64,000 nucleotides of DNA from Paenibacillus sp. MAHUQ-63 (GCF_028765165.1 NZ_JARADB010000012.1:17093-81092), one strand, 5' to 3'. Numbered from the stretch's first letter, positions 36,986 through 46,785 are shown. A program made the numbers and translations. The notes: a model not told the origin generated them from the sequence alone.

Positions 36986-38614
36986 ATGAAGATGAATAAA
37001 TGGGCACATGGAAGTGTGACGCTGGCTGTGGCGTTGGGAGTGCTGCTTAGCGGCTGCTCCAGCGAAAGCGCCAACAACAGCAGCGACAGCGGCGGCCAGA
37101 CGGATACGAAACAGCCGCCTAAGGCATCGTCGAATATGAGCGCAACCGGATTACCGATCGTCAAGGACAAAGTCACTCTCAAGATTGCCGGTCTTTACGG
37201 TATTGCCGGACAGAAGCCATTTGGCGAGCTGCCGTTCTTTAAGAGCCTGGAAGAGAAAACAAACGTCCATGTAGACTGGCAAATGAATGATGCGAACGGT
37301 TTCAAAGAGAAGAAAAACCTGATGTTCGCCAGCGGCGACCTGCCCGATGCCTTCTACGGTCATTACATTCTTGATAACGATGAAGTGGTGAAATACGGTT
37401 ATCAAGGCTTGTTCATTCCGTTGGAAGAGCTCATTAACAAATATGCGCCCAATTTGAAGAAAATACTGGATGCGAATCCAGGCTACAAAAAAGATATGAC
37501 GGCGCCGAACGGTCATATTTATTCGTTACCAACGATTGACGGCACCTATCCTACATCCAAAGATATGCTATTCGTCAATAAGAAGTGGTTGGATCAGCTC
37601 AAGCTGCCGATTCCTACGACGCCGGATGAATTTTACAAAACGCTCAAAGCATTCAAGGACAACGATATGAACGGCAACGGCAAAAAGGATGAAGTACCGT
37701 TCTCCTACAGGGTACATGCGATTCAAGGCATCTATTCGCTGTATGGTTCATTTGGTTTGCTCGACAAACAGGATCACATCATTATGAAGGGCGACCAAGT
37801 CGTTTACACGGCGGTACAGCCCGAGTACAAGGAAGCAACGAAATTCTTCCATAAATTGTTCGCCGAAGGCTTGGTTGATCCGGAATCGCTAACGCATGAC
37901 GAGAAGGTATACGGTTCCAAGCTCAGAAGCAAGGATAGCAATGTCGGTTCCTATGTAGCCTGGACGGCTTCGACGTATATGGACCCCGATCAGGCCGCTA
38001 ACTTCGTTCCGGTCATGCCGTTGAAAGGTCCGGACGGCAAGCAGATTTGGAACAGCTACTCAGCGGGAATTTTGAGCAAAGGCGCATTTGCCATTACTTC
38101 CAACAACAAGAATCCGGAAATAACGATGCGCTGGATCGATTATATGTATGATCCTCGAGTAAGTTTGGAAGCGGTGAATGGAACGATTGGCACCGTGATG
38201 AAGGATAACGGAGACGGTACGCTCACAACAATCGATCCGCCAAGCGGCGTGAATGCGAACGAATTCAGACATACGGTTTCCCCAGGCTCGACCTCCGTGT
38301 TTGCCAAAACGAACGACTCGCCTAAAGTCGTCGGCAAGCCGTATGAAAAAGGCGATATGGATAAATTATTGCAGCCTTATTTGGATAAAAATATTTTCCC
38401 TAACCTGTATTTCAGCGAGGAAGAAACGGAAGCACGCAGCCGCTACTTTACCGATATCGATGCTTATGTCAAGAAAATGCAAGCCAAATGGCTCGTGCAG
38501 GGAGGCATTGACGAAGAGTGGGACAGCTATGTGAAGAAGCTAAAAGAAATGAATCTGGACAAATTGGTCAAAGTATACCAAGATGCGTATAACCGTTATA
38601 ACGCGATCAAGTAA
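36986..38614 (+). CDS. Extracellular solute-binding lipoprotein, third importer
   Basis: A 542-residue lipoprotein. The signal peptide ends in LLSGC with Cys24, followed by a Ser/Asn/Gly-rich linker. The body contains the family pattern NDMNGNGKKDEVPFSY. The ribosome site is GGAGGGATAGG. Immediately downstream are a NagZ-like glycosidase and a sugar-isomerase-like protein, so its ligand may be a beta-glycoside or an amino-sugar-containing wall fragment; this is inference from neighbours. Confidence 0.93.
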   Translation: MKMNKWAHGSVTLAVALGVLLSGCSSESANNSSDSGGQTDTKQPPKASSNMSATGLPIVKDKVTLKIAGLYGIAGQKPFGELPFFKSLEEKTNVHVDWQMNDANGFKEKKNLMFASGDLPDAFYGHYILDNDEVVKYGYQGLFIPLEELINKYAPNLKKILDANPGYKKDMTAPNGHIYSLPTIDGTYPTSKDMLFVNKKWLDQLKLPIPTTPDEFYKTLKAFKDNDMNGNGKKDEVPFSYRVHAIQGIYSLYGSFGLLDKQDHIIMKGDQVVYTAVQPEYKEATKFFHKLFAEGLVDPESLTHDEKVYGSKLRSKDSNVGSYVAWTASTYMDPDQAANFVPVMPLKGPDGKQIWNSYSAGILSKGAFAITSNNKNPEITMRWIDYMYDPRVSLEAVNGTIGTVMKDNGDGTLTTIDPPSGVNANEFRHTVSPGSTSVFAKTNDSPKVVGKPYEKGDMDKLLQPYLDKNIFPNLYFSEEETEARSRYFTDIDAYVKKMQAKWLVQGGIDEEWDSYVKKLKEMNLDKLVKVYQDAYNRYNAIK

Positions 38615-38647
38615 CCGATTTTGCGGTCAATGATGGGAGATTGGGTC

Positions 38648-40315
38648 ATGCAAACATCCGAACAATGGTTTCAGCATATGAATTTGGAGCAAAAAATCGG
38701 GCAAATGATATGTGTCCGGGCTTCACGGTTCGAAGATTCGGTTCGCAGTTCACTTTCATCCGGCCGGATCGGAACGGTAGGCTCAGTCCTCCTGCTTCAC
38801 AAATTTGAACAGTTGAACGGCCTCGTGGATACGGTGAACGACTATTTGGGACAGTCACAAATCCCGCTGTTGTTGTTCTCCGATGCGGAGAGAGGGCTGC
38901 GGCATAACTTGAAGGTCGGCACTTCGTTTCCGAGCATGATGGCTCTTGGAGCCTCAGGTTCAAGCGAGCTTGCTTATCGGATGGGATTAGCGATCGGCAA
39001 GGAAGCGAGAGCCGTCGGCTTCGGTATGATCAGCAATCCGGTGCTTGACGTCAATTCCAATCCGGATAACCCGATTATTAGCACGCGGGCGATCAGCGAC
39101 CGAACCGACGTCGTCATCGAGCTGGGCGCTGCTTATGTGCAGGGAATGCAAGAGGCGGGCGTCATTCCGAACGGCAAACATTTTCCGGGTCACGGGGATA
39201 CGAAGATCGATTCGCACGTCTCTATGCCAATCGTGGAGCGTGATTTCGATCATTTGATGAACGTAGAGCTGCGTCCGTTTCGTGAATTGATTAAGCGTGG
39301 GATGATGGGTATCATGACAGCTCATATTCTATATCCCGCTTTGCTGGCAGAGGGAGAGCCGCTTGTGCCGGCGACGTTATCCAGATCCGTGATGACCGGG
39401 CTGCTTCGAGAGCAGTTCGGTTTCACGGGGCTGATCGTTTCGGATAGTCTGACGATGAAATCGATCAAGATGCAGTACGGCATTGAGAAGGCCGCCGTCA
39501 TGGCGGTTCAAGCGGGGAATGATATCATTCTGCAGGATTACCAGTCAGATCCTGAGATCACCTTCCATGCGATTATGAATGCTGTCCGTTCCGGAGAGCT
39601 GAGTTTGGAGCTGATCGATACGGCAGTAAAGCGGATCTTGGATGTGAAGGAACGTTTCGGATTGCTCGAGAATAAGCCGATTCAGCTGGAAGAAGCGGAA
39701 CAGCTGCTAGGATCCGATGAACATATCGAGCTGGCTAAGGAAATCGCGTCGCGTTCCATCACTGCATTAGAGAGTGCAAATCTTCCTATTCAGCCGGATG
39801 CATGTTCAAAAGTGTTGGTTATCGCCTCCCGAAGCAAGGACGAGGGGAAGGAAGTTGAAGATATGGGAACGCGAATCTCCGGTAAAGCGGCATACTTGCA
39901 CCGCAGCTGCTTACGATATGGAGCTGAGACCGATCTTCTCGTGATCGATGAGCTTCCCGACGAACGGGATTTTGCAGCCGTTACCGAAGCGATCGGCTCC
40001 GCAGCATACGATCATGTGATTTATGCCGCTTTCATACGCGTCATCAGCTATAAGGAAGGAAGCGGCATGTTGCCGCCAGGTCAGCTCCAGATGATCGAAC
40101 GTATCCGCGAGGGTCATCCCGATTTTGTTTTGCTTGTCTTGGGCAGCCCCTATATTTTGCGGAAAATAGAGCGGCAGCGCAACGTCATTTGTACATATGA
40201 CGACTGTGATTATTCGATTGATGCGGCCGTAGATGCCTTGTTTGGAGCTAAGAAGGCGAGAGGCAAGCTGCCCGTCGATGTGAATGAAGATTATATGTTC
40301 GGTTACGGATTATAA
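38648..40315 (+). CDS. Glycoside hydrolase family 3, NagZ-like beta-N-acetylhexosaminidase
   Basis: A 555-residue protein with the GH3 catalytic barrel and a C-terminal domain. The NagZ motif KHFPGHGDTKIDSH spans residues 177-190; its Asp-His pair acts as the unusual general acid/base. The nucleophile is Asp266 in IVSDSLTMKSI. There is no signal peptide, so it would cleave imported sugars inside the cell. The start is ATG 38648, with GGGAG 8 bases upstream; upstream in-frame codons lack a ribosome site. It follows the binding protein by 33 bases and fits processing of GlcNAc-containing oligosaccharides. Confidence 0.9.
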   Translation: MQTSEQWFQHMNLEQKIGQMICVRASRFEDSVRSSLSSGRIGTVGSVLLLHKFEQLNGLVDTVNDYLGQSQIPLLLFSDAERGLRHNLKVGTSFPSMMALGASGSSELAYRMGLAIGKEARAVGFGMISNPVLDVNSNPDNPIISTRAISDRTDVVIELGAAYVQGMQEAGVIPNGKHFPGHGDTKIDSHVSMPIVERDFDHLMNVELRPFRELIKRGMMGIMTAHILYPALLAEGEPLVPATLSRSVMTGLLREQFGFTGLIVSDSLTMKSIKMQYGIEKAAVMAVQAGNDIILQDYQSDPEITFHAIMNAVRSGELSLELIDTAVKRILDVKERFGLLENKPIQLEEAEQLLGSDEHIELAKEIASRSITALESANLPIQPDACSKVLVIASRSKDEGKEVEDMGTRISGKAAYLHRSCLRYGAETDLLVIDELPDERDFAAVTEAIGSAAYDHVIYAAFIRVISYKEGSGMLPPGQLQMIERIREGHPDFVLLVLGSPYILRKIERQRNVICTYDDCDYSIDAAVDALFGAKKARGKLPVDVNEDYMFGYGL

Positions 40316-40358
40316 GGGCGAATTGTAGATCAAATCAGCAAAGAATGGAGACTCACAG

Positions 40359-41168
40359 ATGCAAATCGGCTCATCAGACCCCAAAATATGGCCCGTCGGC
40401 TTATCCATCAGCCTGATATCACCACCGGACTTACATCAGCTCAAACAATCCGGAATCGCATGCGTCGAAGTAACGTGGCAGGCGAAATTTATGGATGTGC
40501 CGCACGATCCCGCTACAAAAGCCCATTGCGACAAAGTCGTGCAGGCCATAAGGGAAAGCGGAATCGACATTTGGTCGGTTCATATTCCTTACCGCAGCCC
40601 TTGGGACATTTCCTTAATCGATTCTATCGAGCGAGAGAAGGTACTGGAACGCGTCACTTGCATACTGGCGCTTGCACAAGAGTGGGGTATTCGCCAAGCA
40701 GTTCTGCATCCGAGCTACGAGCCGATCGCACCTGAGGAGAGGGGACAGCGGCTCGATTATGCCAAGGAATCGCTGCTAAGATTGGCTCCAGCAGCTGAGG
40801 CGCATGGGGTGCGACTCGCCGTCGAATGCCTGCCGCGGACTTGCCTCGGCAATAATATTCAAGAGATTGAGGCGCTCATCTCCATTCATCCTAGCCTTGG
40901 CATATGCTGCGATGTCAATCATTTGTTCAAAGAAACACCGGAGACCTTTATCGGGAGTCTCGGCTCCCGGATCATCACGACGCATATTTCGGATAACGAC
41001 GGATTGGATGAGAAGCATTGGATGCCCGGAGAGGGCGTGCTGAACTGGAAGGAAATCATCCATGCTTTAGCGGAAACCGGATATTCAGGACCTTTCATGT
41101 ATGAAGTAAGAAACCCTGATCCGCGCTGTTTGATGGACAATTGGCGAAATCTGATGAGCATAAGCTAG
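40359..41168 (+). CDS. Sugar phosphate isomerase/epimerase-like TIM-barrel protein
   Basis: A 269-residue xylose-isomerase-like TIM barrel. Strand ends carry the usual metal-binding set: His in VLHPSYEP, Glu in LAVECLPRT, Asp in GICCDVNHL, His in ITTHISDNDG and Glu in MYEVRN. It follows the GH3 gene by 43 bases in the same operon. It probably isomerises or epimerises the released sugar; the exact substrate is unknown. Confidence 0.87.
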   Translation: MQIGSSDPKIWPVGLSISLISPPDLHQLKQSGIACVEVTWQAKFMDVPHDPATKAHCDKVVQAIRESGIDIWSVHIPYRSPWDISLIDSIEREKVLERVTCILALAQEWGIRQAVLHPSYEPIAPEERGQRLDYAKESLLRLAPAAEAHGVRLAVECLPRTCLGNNIQEIEALISIHPSLGICCDVNHLFKETPETFIGSLGSRIITTHISDNDGLDEKHWMPGEGVLNWKEIIHALAETGYSGPFMYEVRNPDPRCLMDNWRNLMSIS

Positions 41169-41179
41169 GGGAAAGTAAG

Positions 41180-41248
41180 ATGTATACGGACGAAGAAAGA
41201 AGGCAGAACAGCATCGTCGGATGGGGAGGAGAGTATAATCATGTCTAA
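41180..41248 (+). other. Small ORF overlapping the phosphodiesterase start
   Basis: An ATG with AGGGGAAAG upstream opens a 22-codon frame (MYTDEERRQNSIVGWGGEYN..) that ends 8 bases inside the downstream gene. It could be a coupling peptide or the residue of a deleted gene. Coding is unproven. Confidence 0.3.
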
Positions 41249-41954
41249 GCCGAAATATGTCGCCCATCGGGGATTTAGCATGCTAGCGCCCGAGAATACG
41301 ATCGCCGCCTTCGAATTGGCGGGGCAATCGGGGTTCTGGGGGATCGAATGTGATACGTATTGCACGATTGATGGCCATTGAATCGTCCATCACGACCGAA
41401 CGGTTGACCGAATGACGGATGGGACGGGAAAAACAAAGGATCATACGTATGATCAAATCCGTAACTTGAACATCGTGGCCGGTAACGGCATTGAAGCGCA
41501 TTCCGGACTGCGAATTCCGACTTTGGAAGAAGTACTCGATATATGTAAGTCTTATCAGATGCACGCCTTTGTCGAAATAGAGGAATACCACCATGATGCG
41601 GATCTGGAAGTGCTTCTTCAGCTGATTGACCGGCACGGCATGCTGGAAACCTGCAGTCTTATCTGCTTTAACGCCGATACACTTCGGAAAGTGCGGGAGA
41701 TTCACAGGCGAGTACAGCTCGGATATTTAACGTCACAACCGCCGTCGGATTCCGATTTGGACCTGATCCAACAAGTAAAGCCGGCATTTCTGGACTACGA
41801 CTACAGGGCGATCAAACCTGAGGATGTACGAAGATTGTTGTCCAAAGGGATAGATGTTTCGATATGGACTGTGAATTCCTGGGAAGATGCCGAGCCCTTT
41901 ATCGAGTCGGGGGTTACTTACATAACAACTGATACAAACTTGATGGAGAGTTAA
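41241..41954 (+). pseudogene. Glycerophosphodiester phosphodiesterase with in-frame TGA
   Basis: The ATG at 41241 with GGGGAGGAG upstream starts a GDPD domain: VAHRGFSMLAPENTIAAFELA, then IECDTYCTIDGH. Codon 47 is TGA (41379-41381), and the same frame continues with IVHHDRTVDRMTDG, VEIEEYHHDADLEVLLQLI, YDYRAIKPEDVRRLLSKGIDVSIWTVN and a normal end at 41954. Family members have an aromatic or other residue at that position (D-G-x-x-V-x-H-D), so a single base change explains the stop. Downstream pieces could be re-initiated only from ATG 41412. The gene once ended the amino-sugar operon; it is probably inactive unless the stop is a sequencing error. Confidence 0.85.
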
Positions 41955-42003
41955 TGTCCGATATATAGTTGTGTGGCGAAAAAGAACATTCAATAATCGC
42001 GGA
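41953..42003 (+). repeat. Direct repeat, copy 1
   Basis: About 50 bases beginning AATGTCCGATATATAG, including GTGTGGCGAAAAAGAACATT and ending AATAATCGCGGA. It recurs almost unchanged at 42229-42278 and flanks a scrambled copy of the phosphodiesterase gene. Confidence 0.9.
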
Positions 42004-42228
42004 GACGGGAAAAACAAAGGATCATACGTATGATCAAATCCGTAACTTGAACATCGTGGCCGGAAACGGCGAAGTGCTTCTTCAGCTGATTGACCGGCAC
42101 GGCATGCTGGAAACCTGCAGTCCTTATCTGCTTTAACGCCGATACACTTCGGAAAGTACGGGAGATTCACCGGCGCGTAGAGCTCGGATATTTAACCTCA
42201 CAACCGCCGTCGGATTCCGATTTGGACC
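42004..42228 (+). pseudogene. Scrambled partial copy of the phosphodiesterase gene
   Basis: Bases 42004-42070 copy 41423-41489 and bases 42071-42228 copy 41607-41762, with 117 bases missing in between. A few substitutions and one inserted C (near 42121) break the frame. The copy has no start and cannot make protein. Point differences show that it is not a very recent exact duplication. Confidence 0.88.
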
Positions 42229-42278
42229 AATGTCCGATGATATAGTTGTGTGGCGAAAAGAACATTCAATAATCGCGG
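42229..42278 (+). repeat. Direct repeat, copy 2
   Basis: A near-identical copy of 41953-42003 (one small insertion after CCGAT and one A fewer in the A-run). With copy 1 it brackets the partial phosphodiesterase copy, so the segment probably arose by unequal recombination. Confidence 0.9.
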
Positions 42279-42439
42279 AACGGCTCGTAGCAATAAGAGA
42301 TTTTTCCAATGAACGGAATTTCATTTATAACTACTTCACAAAACCCGTATTTTATACATATGTCTATGAGCAAGAAAAACCCCGGTTTTCCTGTCGGATG
42401 TTTCTTATGTTGCACATTATTTTGGGACGAGTGTGTTTT

Positions 42440-43075
42440 TTAATTTTTTATATAGTCAAACCTGTGAATAATATTCAAATCTCTATGTTTGTCTCCAAAA
42501 AACTGCTCAGCAAGCCAAGGCAGCACAGCTTCCTCCGGCCGACGATCCAACAAACTATATTGACTCATGACACTAACAATCGACGAGCGGTTTGTATATT
42601 CACGAATAACATTTGGACGAATGGACGAGATACCATAATATCTAATTACTCCCTCTCGCTTCAATTGTTCAAAGGCTTCGATCGTATCGTCAATCGGGTC
42701 CTCTTGCGTACCGCCATGCAATTGATACAAATCAATGTAATCGGTACCTAACCGTTTCAAGCTATCTTTTACCGCGGATAGTATGTACGCTTTGGAGGCG
42801 TCCCAAACCCAGCCCTCTTTGCCCGGAATTCGTCTATTGCCCACTTTAGTTGCTATAATGAGTTCCTCGCGATGACGACCACGAATCGCTGCACCGACGA
42901 TTTGTTCATTCAGACCTTCATCGTACAAATCTGCCGTATCTATAAAATTCACCCCGCGGTCCAACGCTGTATGAATCATAGAAATTGCCTGACGTTGATC
43001 TGTACCTAAGGACATGCAGCCTAATCCCACTTCGCCTACCACGAGCTCCGAAGTGCCTAGTCTATTCCGTTTCAT
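42440..43075 (-). pseudogene. Aldo-keto reductase, 3'-truncated
   Basis: The first ~190 residues are a clear aldo-keto reductase: LGTSELVVGEVGLGCMSLG, catalytic Asp and Tyr in NFIDTADLYDEGLNE, Lys in IIATKVGN, and His in LYQLHGG. After VLPWLAEQ the sequence changes to unrelated residues and stops at 211, whereas family members are about 300-330 long. The missing third holds the cofactor-binding loop, so the product is unlikely to work. The breakpoint lies near 42505, next to the duplicated phosphodiesterase debris. Confidence 0.82.
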
Positions 43076-43531
43076 TGAAATGTATCCCTCCGTTTTATAT
43101 CTTCACATTATTAGGATCGGTTTCTGCCGCTGTTTTCTTCAAACATACTGCTACTCGATAAATTAGTTTCTATTATATCATGTGTGTACGAAGAGTACTC
43201 GGACATGTGTTTTGGGGGCGACAGATGACGATAATCGCAAGAAGATACTGTACATTGAACAAGCACAACTTTTTGGAGTGGGTTTTTCTTTACCAATTTA
43301 ATAATTTCGGGTATTCGGACCGTACTTAATTATTAATATACTAAAATCCCCGATCGACTTTGATCGGGGATTCGTATTTTATGATATCTACGTACTAAAG
43401 ACATGTTAAGTTAGAAGTTTCCCTAGGTTACAATTAATCTCAATGTCTAAAATGACAACCGACATTTTAACCTCGCAACCCAAATAATTACCCACCTCGA
43501 TCTGAGCTACTAAATTGACGTAATTGGATTA
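43076..43531. other. Intergenic stretch, no gene recognised
   Basis: An AT-rich 456-base region. Apart from the palindromic terminator at 43345-43372 I see no gene or repeat in it. It presumably holds the promoter of the minus-strand aldo-keto reductase. Confidence 0.5.
43345..43372. terminator. Palindromic terminator
   Basis: A perfect 11-bp stem AATCCCCGATC/GATCGGGGATT with a 6-base loop, followed by CGTATTTTAT on the + strand. It could act in either direction. Confidence 0.75.
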
Positions 43532-44035
43532 TCAAGACTTGTATGAGTTTTTCATCATACGAACTTGCCTATCGTGAACCAGTTGCTCCCTAATAATTGC
43601 TTGATAGATCGCATCCGGAGAATTTTTAAGCAACTCAGGAAAATTACTGTTTAAGTAAGATTCGATACAAAGAATCTCATTCTCTGTTGGATCTGCTACG
43701 CCACGTGGAATTGGTAACGGATCTGGTCGTGTACCTTGGAATCTAGCTATCGCTTCGTTTACGTCCCGATTGACATACGCAAAAGAGACACGTGATTCTT
43801 CTGATTCTAATGCTTTTCTTAAGTCATAAACTCCGTTCTCATCGAAGGATATTCTCGTGAATTGAATAAGAATAATCTGACTTGGTACGCTGCCTTTGCT
43901 TTCATACATTAAAGTTATTTTTAGTGCGTTTCGGCCAGCCAGATCCCGCAATATAATTTTCCGCTTCTTATCAATTTGTGAAGTTGGAACTAAGTATACC
44001 TTATCCTCATTCACGCATAAGAATTTAACTCCCAC
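43532..44035 (-). CDS. Hypothetical protein, 167 residues
   Basis: A soluble protein that I do not recognise. It starts with GTG and has GGGGGAGGTGAA as a strong ribosome site, which supports a real gene. The N-terminal half looks beta-rich (KVYLVPTSQIDKKRKIILRDLAG, IILIQFTRISFDENGVYDLR). The C-terminal half has NEILCIESYLNSNFPELL and an Arg/Lys-rich end. It may be horizontally acquired given the low GC and the decayed neighbours. Confidence 0.65.
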   Translation of the reverse strand: MGVKFLCVNEDKVYLVPTSQIDKKRKIILRDLAGRNALKITLMYESKGSVPSQIILIQFTRISFDENGVYDLRKALESEESRVSFAYVNRDVNEAIARFQGTRPDPLPIPRGVADPTENEILCIESYLNSNFPELLKNSPDAIYQAIIREQLVHDRQVRMMKNSYKS

Positions 44036-44350
44036 CGTAATTCACCTCCCCCTTATGACCATGCCCAGTTCAGATATTCTAAATTTTCATATAATAACAG
44101 TATCTCAAACCTCTTTAAATTTATACCTATCAAGCCCATAAGCCATTGTTGTATTATATTAACTATCAGCACTTAACCGAATATTTCTAAAATAGAGAAA
44201 ACATCGCTAACTAGCCGCACGGCTCCTCTTCCTTTTCTTGTCAATAAAAAAAGAAGCACCTTATAGCGCCTATTATTGTTTACATAATATTTATTCTGTT
44301 AATTATCTAGTTCCACTGATCTCTAAAATCGTCAACCAACTATGAATCGC
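44036..44350. other. Intergenic stretch, no gene recognised
   Basis: About 315 AT-rich bases between the hypothetical gene and the truncated glycosidase. No convincing ORF, repeat or strong terminator is visible. It may be sequence left where the 3' end of the glycosidase gene was lost. Confidence 0.4.
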
Positions 44351-45097
44351 CTATCGTGTGCTGAGGTCCAAGACGAATCCAGCCGTTATTCGGCCTTTTG
44401 CCCATTCCCACTCCTGCTGGTTCAACGTAATTAAGCTGTCCTCCTCTCGCCAATGAACCAAATCATACGACCTCATGACGCCAATACCGTTCTCGGGAGA
44501 ATGAAACATCACATATTCCCCTTGATCCCGAATAATGCAGATATTCTCTCCAGCACTTTCGTTACCGCAGTAGGTCCACTGCTGGAAATTATCCGTTTTC
44601 GATAGGCTGACGCCATTTTGCTTATAGAAACAAAACCATTCCCCTGGCCTAGCTGCATTCTCGATGAAGTAAGGATCGATCATACGGCCCATATCCTTAG
44701 CGGCCACATGTTCTCCTTTGACACGAAGCAGCTCCGGGGTCGTCCAATTCACCAAATCTTCACTGTCCATCATCCAAATGCGGCAATCACCGTTGCCATA
44801 TTTCTCACCATTTGGCCGTGGATAAGATTGTAGACACATTCGCCAGCGATTGTCGACACGAATCAAATTGCCAGGACTGGAGAAATTCAGGTGCTGATCC
44901 CTCGGAGTCAGAAGAAGCGGCTTGCTCCACTCGCGAAGATTAGAGCTTCGGCTCATCGCCGTATATAAATAGACGCGACCGTCTTCTTCTGTCTCCACAA
45001 GGGTGTAGTACAGCCACCAAATACCGTCCTGGTAAAGCGCGCACGGGTCCCGGAAAGCTCTCTTGTGATCTCCCCTCAAGAGAATGGGCGACGTCAT
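44351..45097 (-). CDS. Glycosidase of the five-bladed propeller type (GH43/GH32-like), probably 3'-truncated
   Basis: About 248 residues. The opening ILLRGDHKRAFRDPCALYQDGIWWLYYT carries the family's early Asp in RDP. Blade motifs such as SSNLREWSKPLLL, SEDLVNWTTPELL, DNFQQWTYCG and SYDLVHWREEDSL follow. The product stops right after GRITAGFVLDLSTR, where relatives continue for some 25-50 residues, so the end seems to be lost. The start is set at 45097, with GGAAGG 7 bases upstream; ATG 45112 is the alternative. It follows the broken binding-protein gene and was probably the hydrolase of that operon. Confidence 0.7.
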   Translation of the reverse strand: MTSPILLRGDHKRAFRDPCALYQDGIWWLYYTLVETEEDGRVYLYTAMSRSSNLREWSKPLLLTPRDQHLNFSSPGNLIRVDNRWRMCLQSYPRPNGEKYGNGDCRIWMMDSEDLVNWTTPELLRVKGEHVAAKDMGRMIDPYFIENAARPGEWFCFYKQNGVSLSKTDNFQQWTYCGNESAGENICIIRDQGEYVMFHSPENGIGVMRSYDLVHWREEDSLITLNQQEWEWAKGRITAGFVLDLSTR

Positions 45098-45114
45098 TTG
45101 GTAGCCTTCCATCC

Positions 45115-46692
45115 TTATAGACCTGCGCTTACATTGCTTGCTTTCAGTTCGTTATACTTTTTGATTTTTGAATCCAACAAGGATTTGCCGCCCTTCTTCT
45201 TCCATGTCTCCACATAGGAATCCCAGTTAGATAACGGCTCACCGCCTGTAACGAACTTCAGGAACATCTCAACTTCATATTTGGCCACATCAGGTCCTAG
45301 TGTATTTTGCTCATCCGTTGCCGGGATGCCGTAGAAGATGTCTGAAATCAAGGTATAACTGGCTGCTGCATCAATATAGCGGTTGTTTTCAATTTGAATC
45401 GTATCCTTCGTAGCCGCATTGATTTTGTTTTGGATATCTACTCTGGACACGATCTGGCTTAGCGGATCCAGCCATTTCTAGTCGAACGCTTTCTGACCCT
45501 CAGGTGTACGCGCTTCCGTAATGCTCGTATAATGCGTCCCCTTAATGCCATAATGGTTGAGCTCCCAACCTTCATCCGTGGACATGTAATCTAGGAAGCG
45601 TAAAACAGCCTCCGGATTTTTCGTTTTTGCTGAAATCGCGATTGTCGCGCCTACATTACCGAAAGACAGCATGCCGCTTTGTCCTGCCGGTCCTTTGATT
45701 CCCGGAGCGATAGGCTCCCATTTCACATTCGGCACAATCTCCTTCATCTTAAGCTGCTGAGTAAGCGTTTGCGGAACGATGGACCACCAGGCTGTGAAAT
45801 AGCCGATTTTCCCTTGCGCGATTTTCTGCTGCGCCTGATCTGCTTTAATCGTGAAAATTTCCGGATCGATCACCTTAGCATCCCACAGCTTCTTGATATA
45901 GGCCAGCGCTTCCTTGTATTCCGGCGATACAGCAACGGGTACAATCTTGTTGTCTTTCAAATAACTGTTCATAGGCACACTGCTGGCAAACATGCCAGGC
46001 GCAATGCCGTACGCTCCAAATATCGGCATGAAAGTTTCTGCGAAGCTGTTGGCAATGCCCATACCGTACGCATCATTCTTGCCGTTTTTATCCGGGTCGT
46101 TGAACGTGAATGCTTTCAGCATCTGCTCGAACTCGTCCAGATTGGTAGGCATTTTCATATTCAAAGCATCCAGCCAGTCTTTCCGAACCGCAGGTACTTC
46201 CTTACCAGCGCCATTCTCATACGGAATGACGAACTGCTTGCCTTTGTGCTTCGTCAACTCCCACAGTTCCGGCTTCAAGTTCTTCTTCAAATTGGGAGCA
46301 TATTGGTCAATTAGTTTGGTAAGATCTAGGAACAAGCCTTGATCTACATACTTCTGGTAGTCAAAAGAGCCCAGTCTGCTCATGTCGGGAATGTCGCCAG
46401 AAGCAGCGAGTACGTTGAACTTGCTGTTAAAGTCGTTATTGGGAAGCATCGTTACGTTCAATTTGACGTTAGCTTTCTTTTCAATTTCTTTGGTGGCTGC
46501 ATTATCGTCTTTCCAGACACGACCGCCATCGGGCTGTGTGAGCGAGATTGTTACTGGGGCAGCAGCGGATGCGGATGCGGATGGCTGACTGCTTCCCCCA
46601 GTTGCTGCTGGTTTGCTCGGTTCCGGGCTGCTGCATGCTGCGGTCAATGCCGTAGCCATTGAAACTGTACATAAGGATGCGATAACGCGTAT
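45115..46692 (-). pseudogene. Solute-binding protein gene with in-frame TAG and lost start
   Basis: A fourth family-1 binding protein. In one continuous frame one reads a signal-like VIASLCTVSMATALTAACSS, the pattern NDPDKNGKNDAYGMGIA and a normal C-terminus ending at 45115. A TAG codon at 45478-45480 interrupts the frame between EGQKAFD and KWLDPLSQI. Upstream, the frame meets TGA at 46693-46695 and no start with a ribosome site exists; a start ATG is present nearby but in another frame, which suggests a small frameshift or truncation. The matching permease genes are absent. It is probably non-functional. Confidence 0.88.
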
Positions 46693-46785
46693 TCATAGCT
46701 AGGTGGTTGGCAATCGACTACAAAAATGACGCTTATACTTTTATTTTGCTTAAAAATATGAAGTGCGCCATTTTCATCAAACACC

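Noticed and set aside
41953..42278. Insertion sequence flanked by direct repeats
   Set aside because: The segment between the repeats is phosphodiesterase gene sequence, with no transposase and no terminal inverted repeats.
42230..42751. A 173-codon + strand frame starting in direct repeat copy 2
   Set aside because: Most of it is antisense to the aldo-keto reductase; the composition is not protein-like and it starts inside the repeat.
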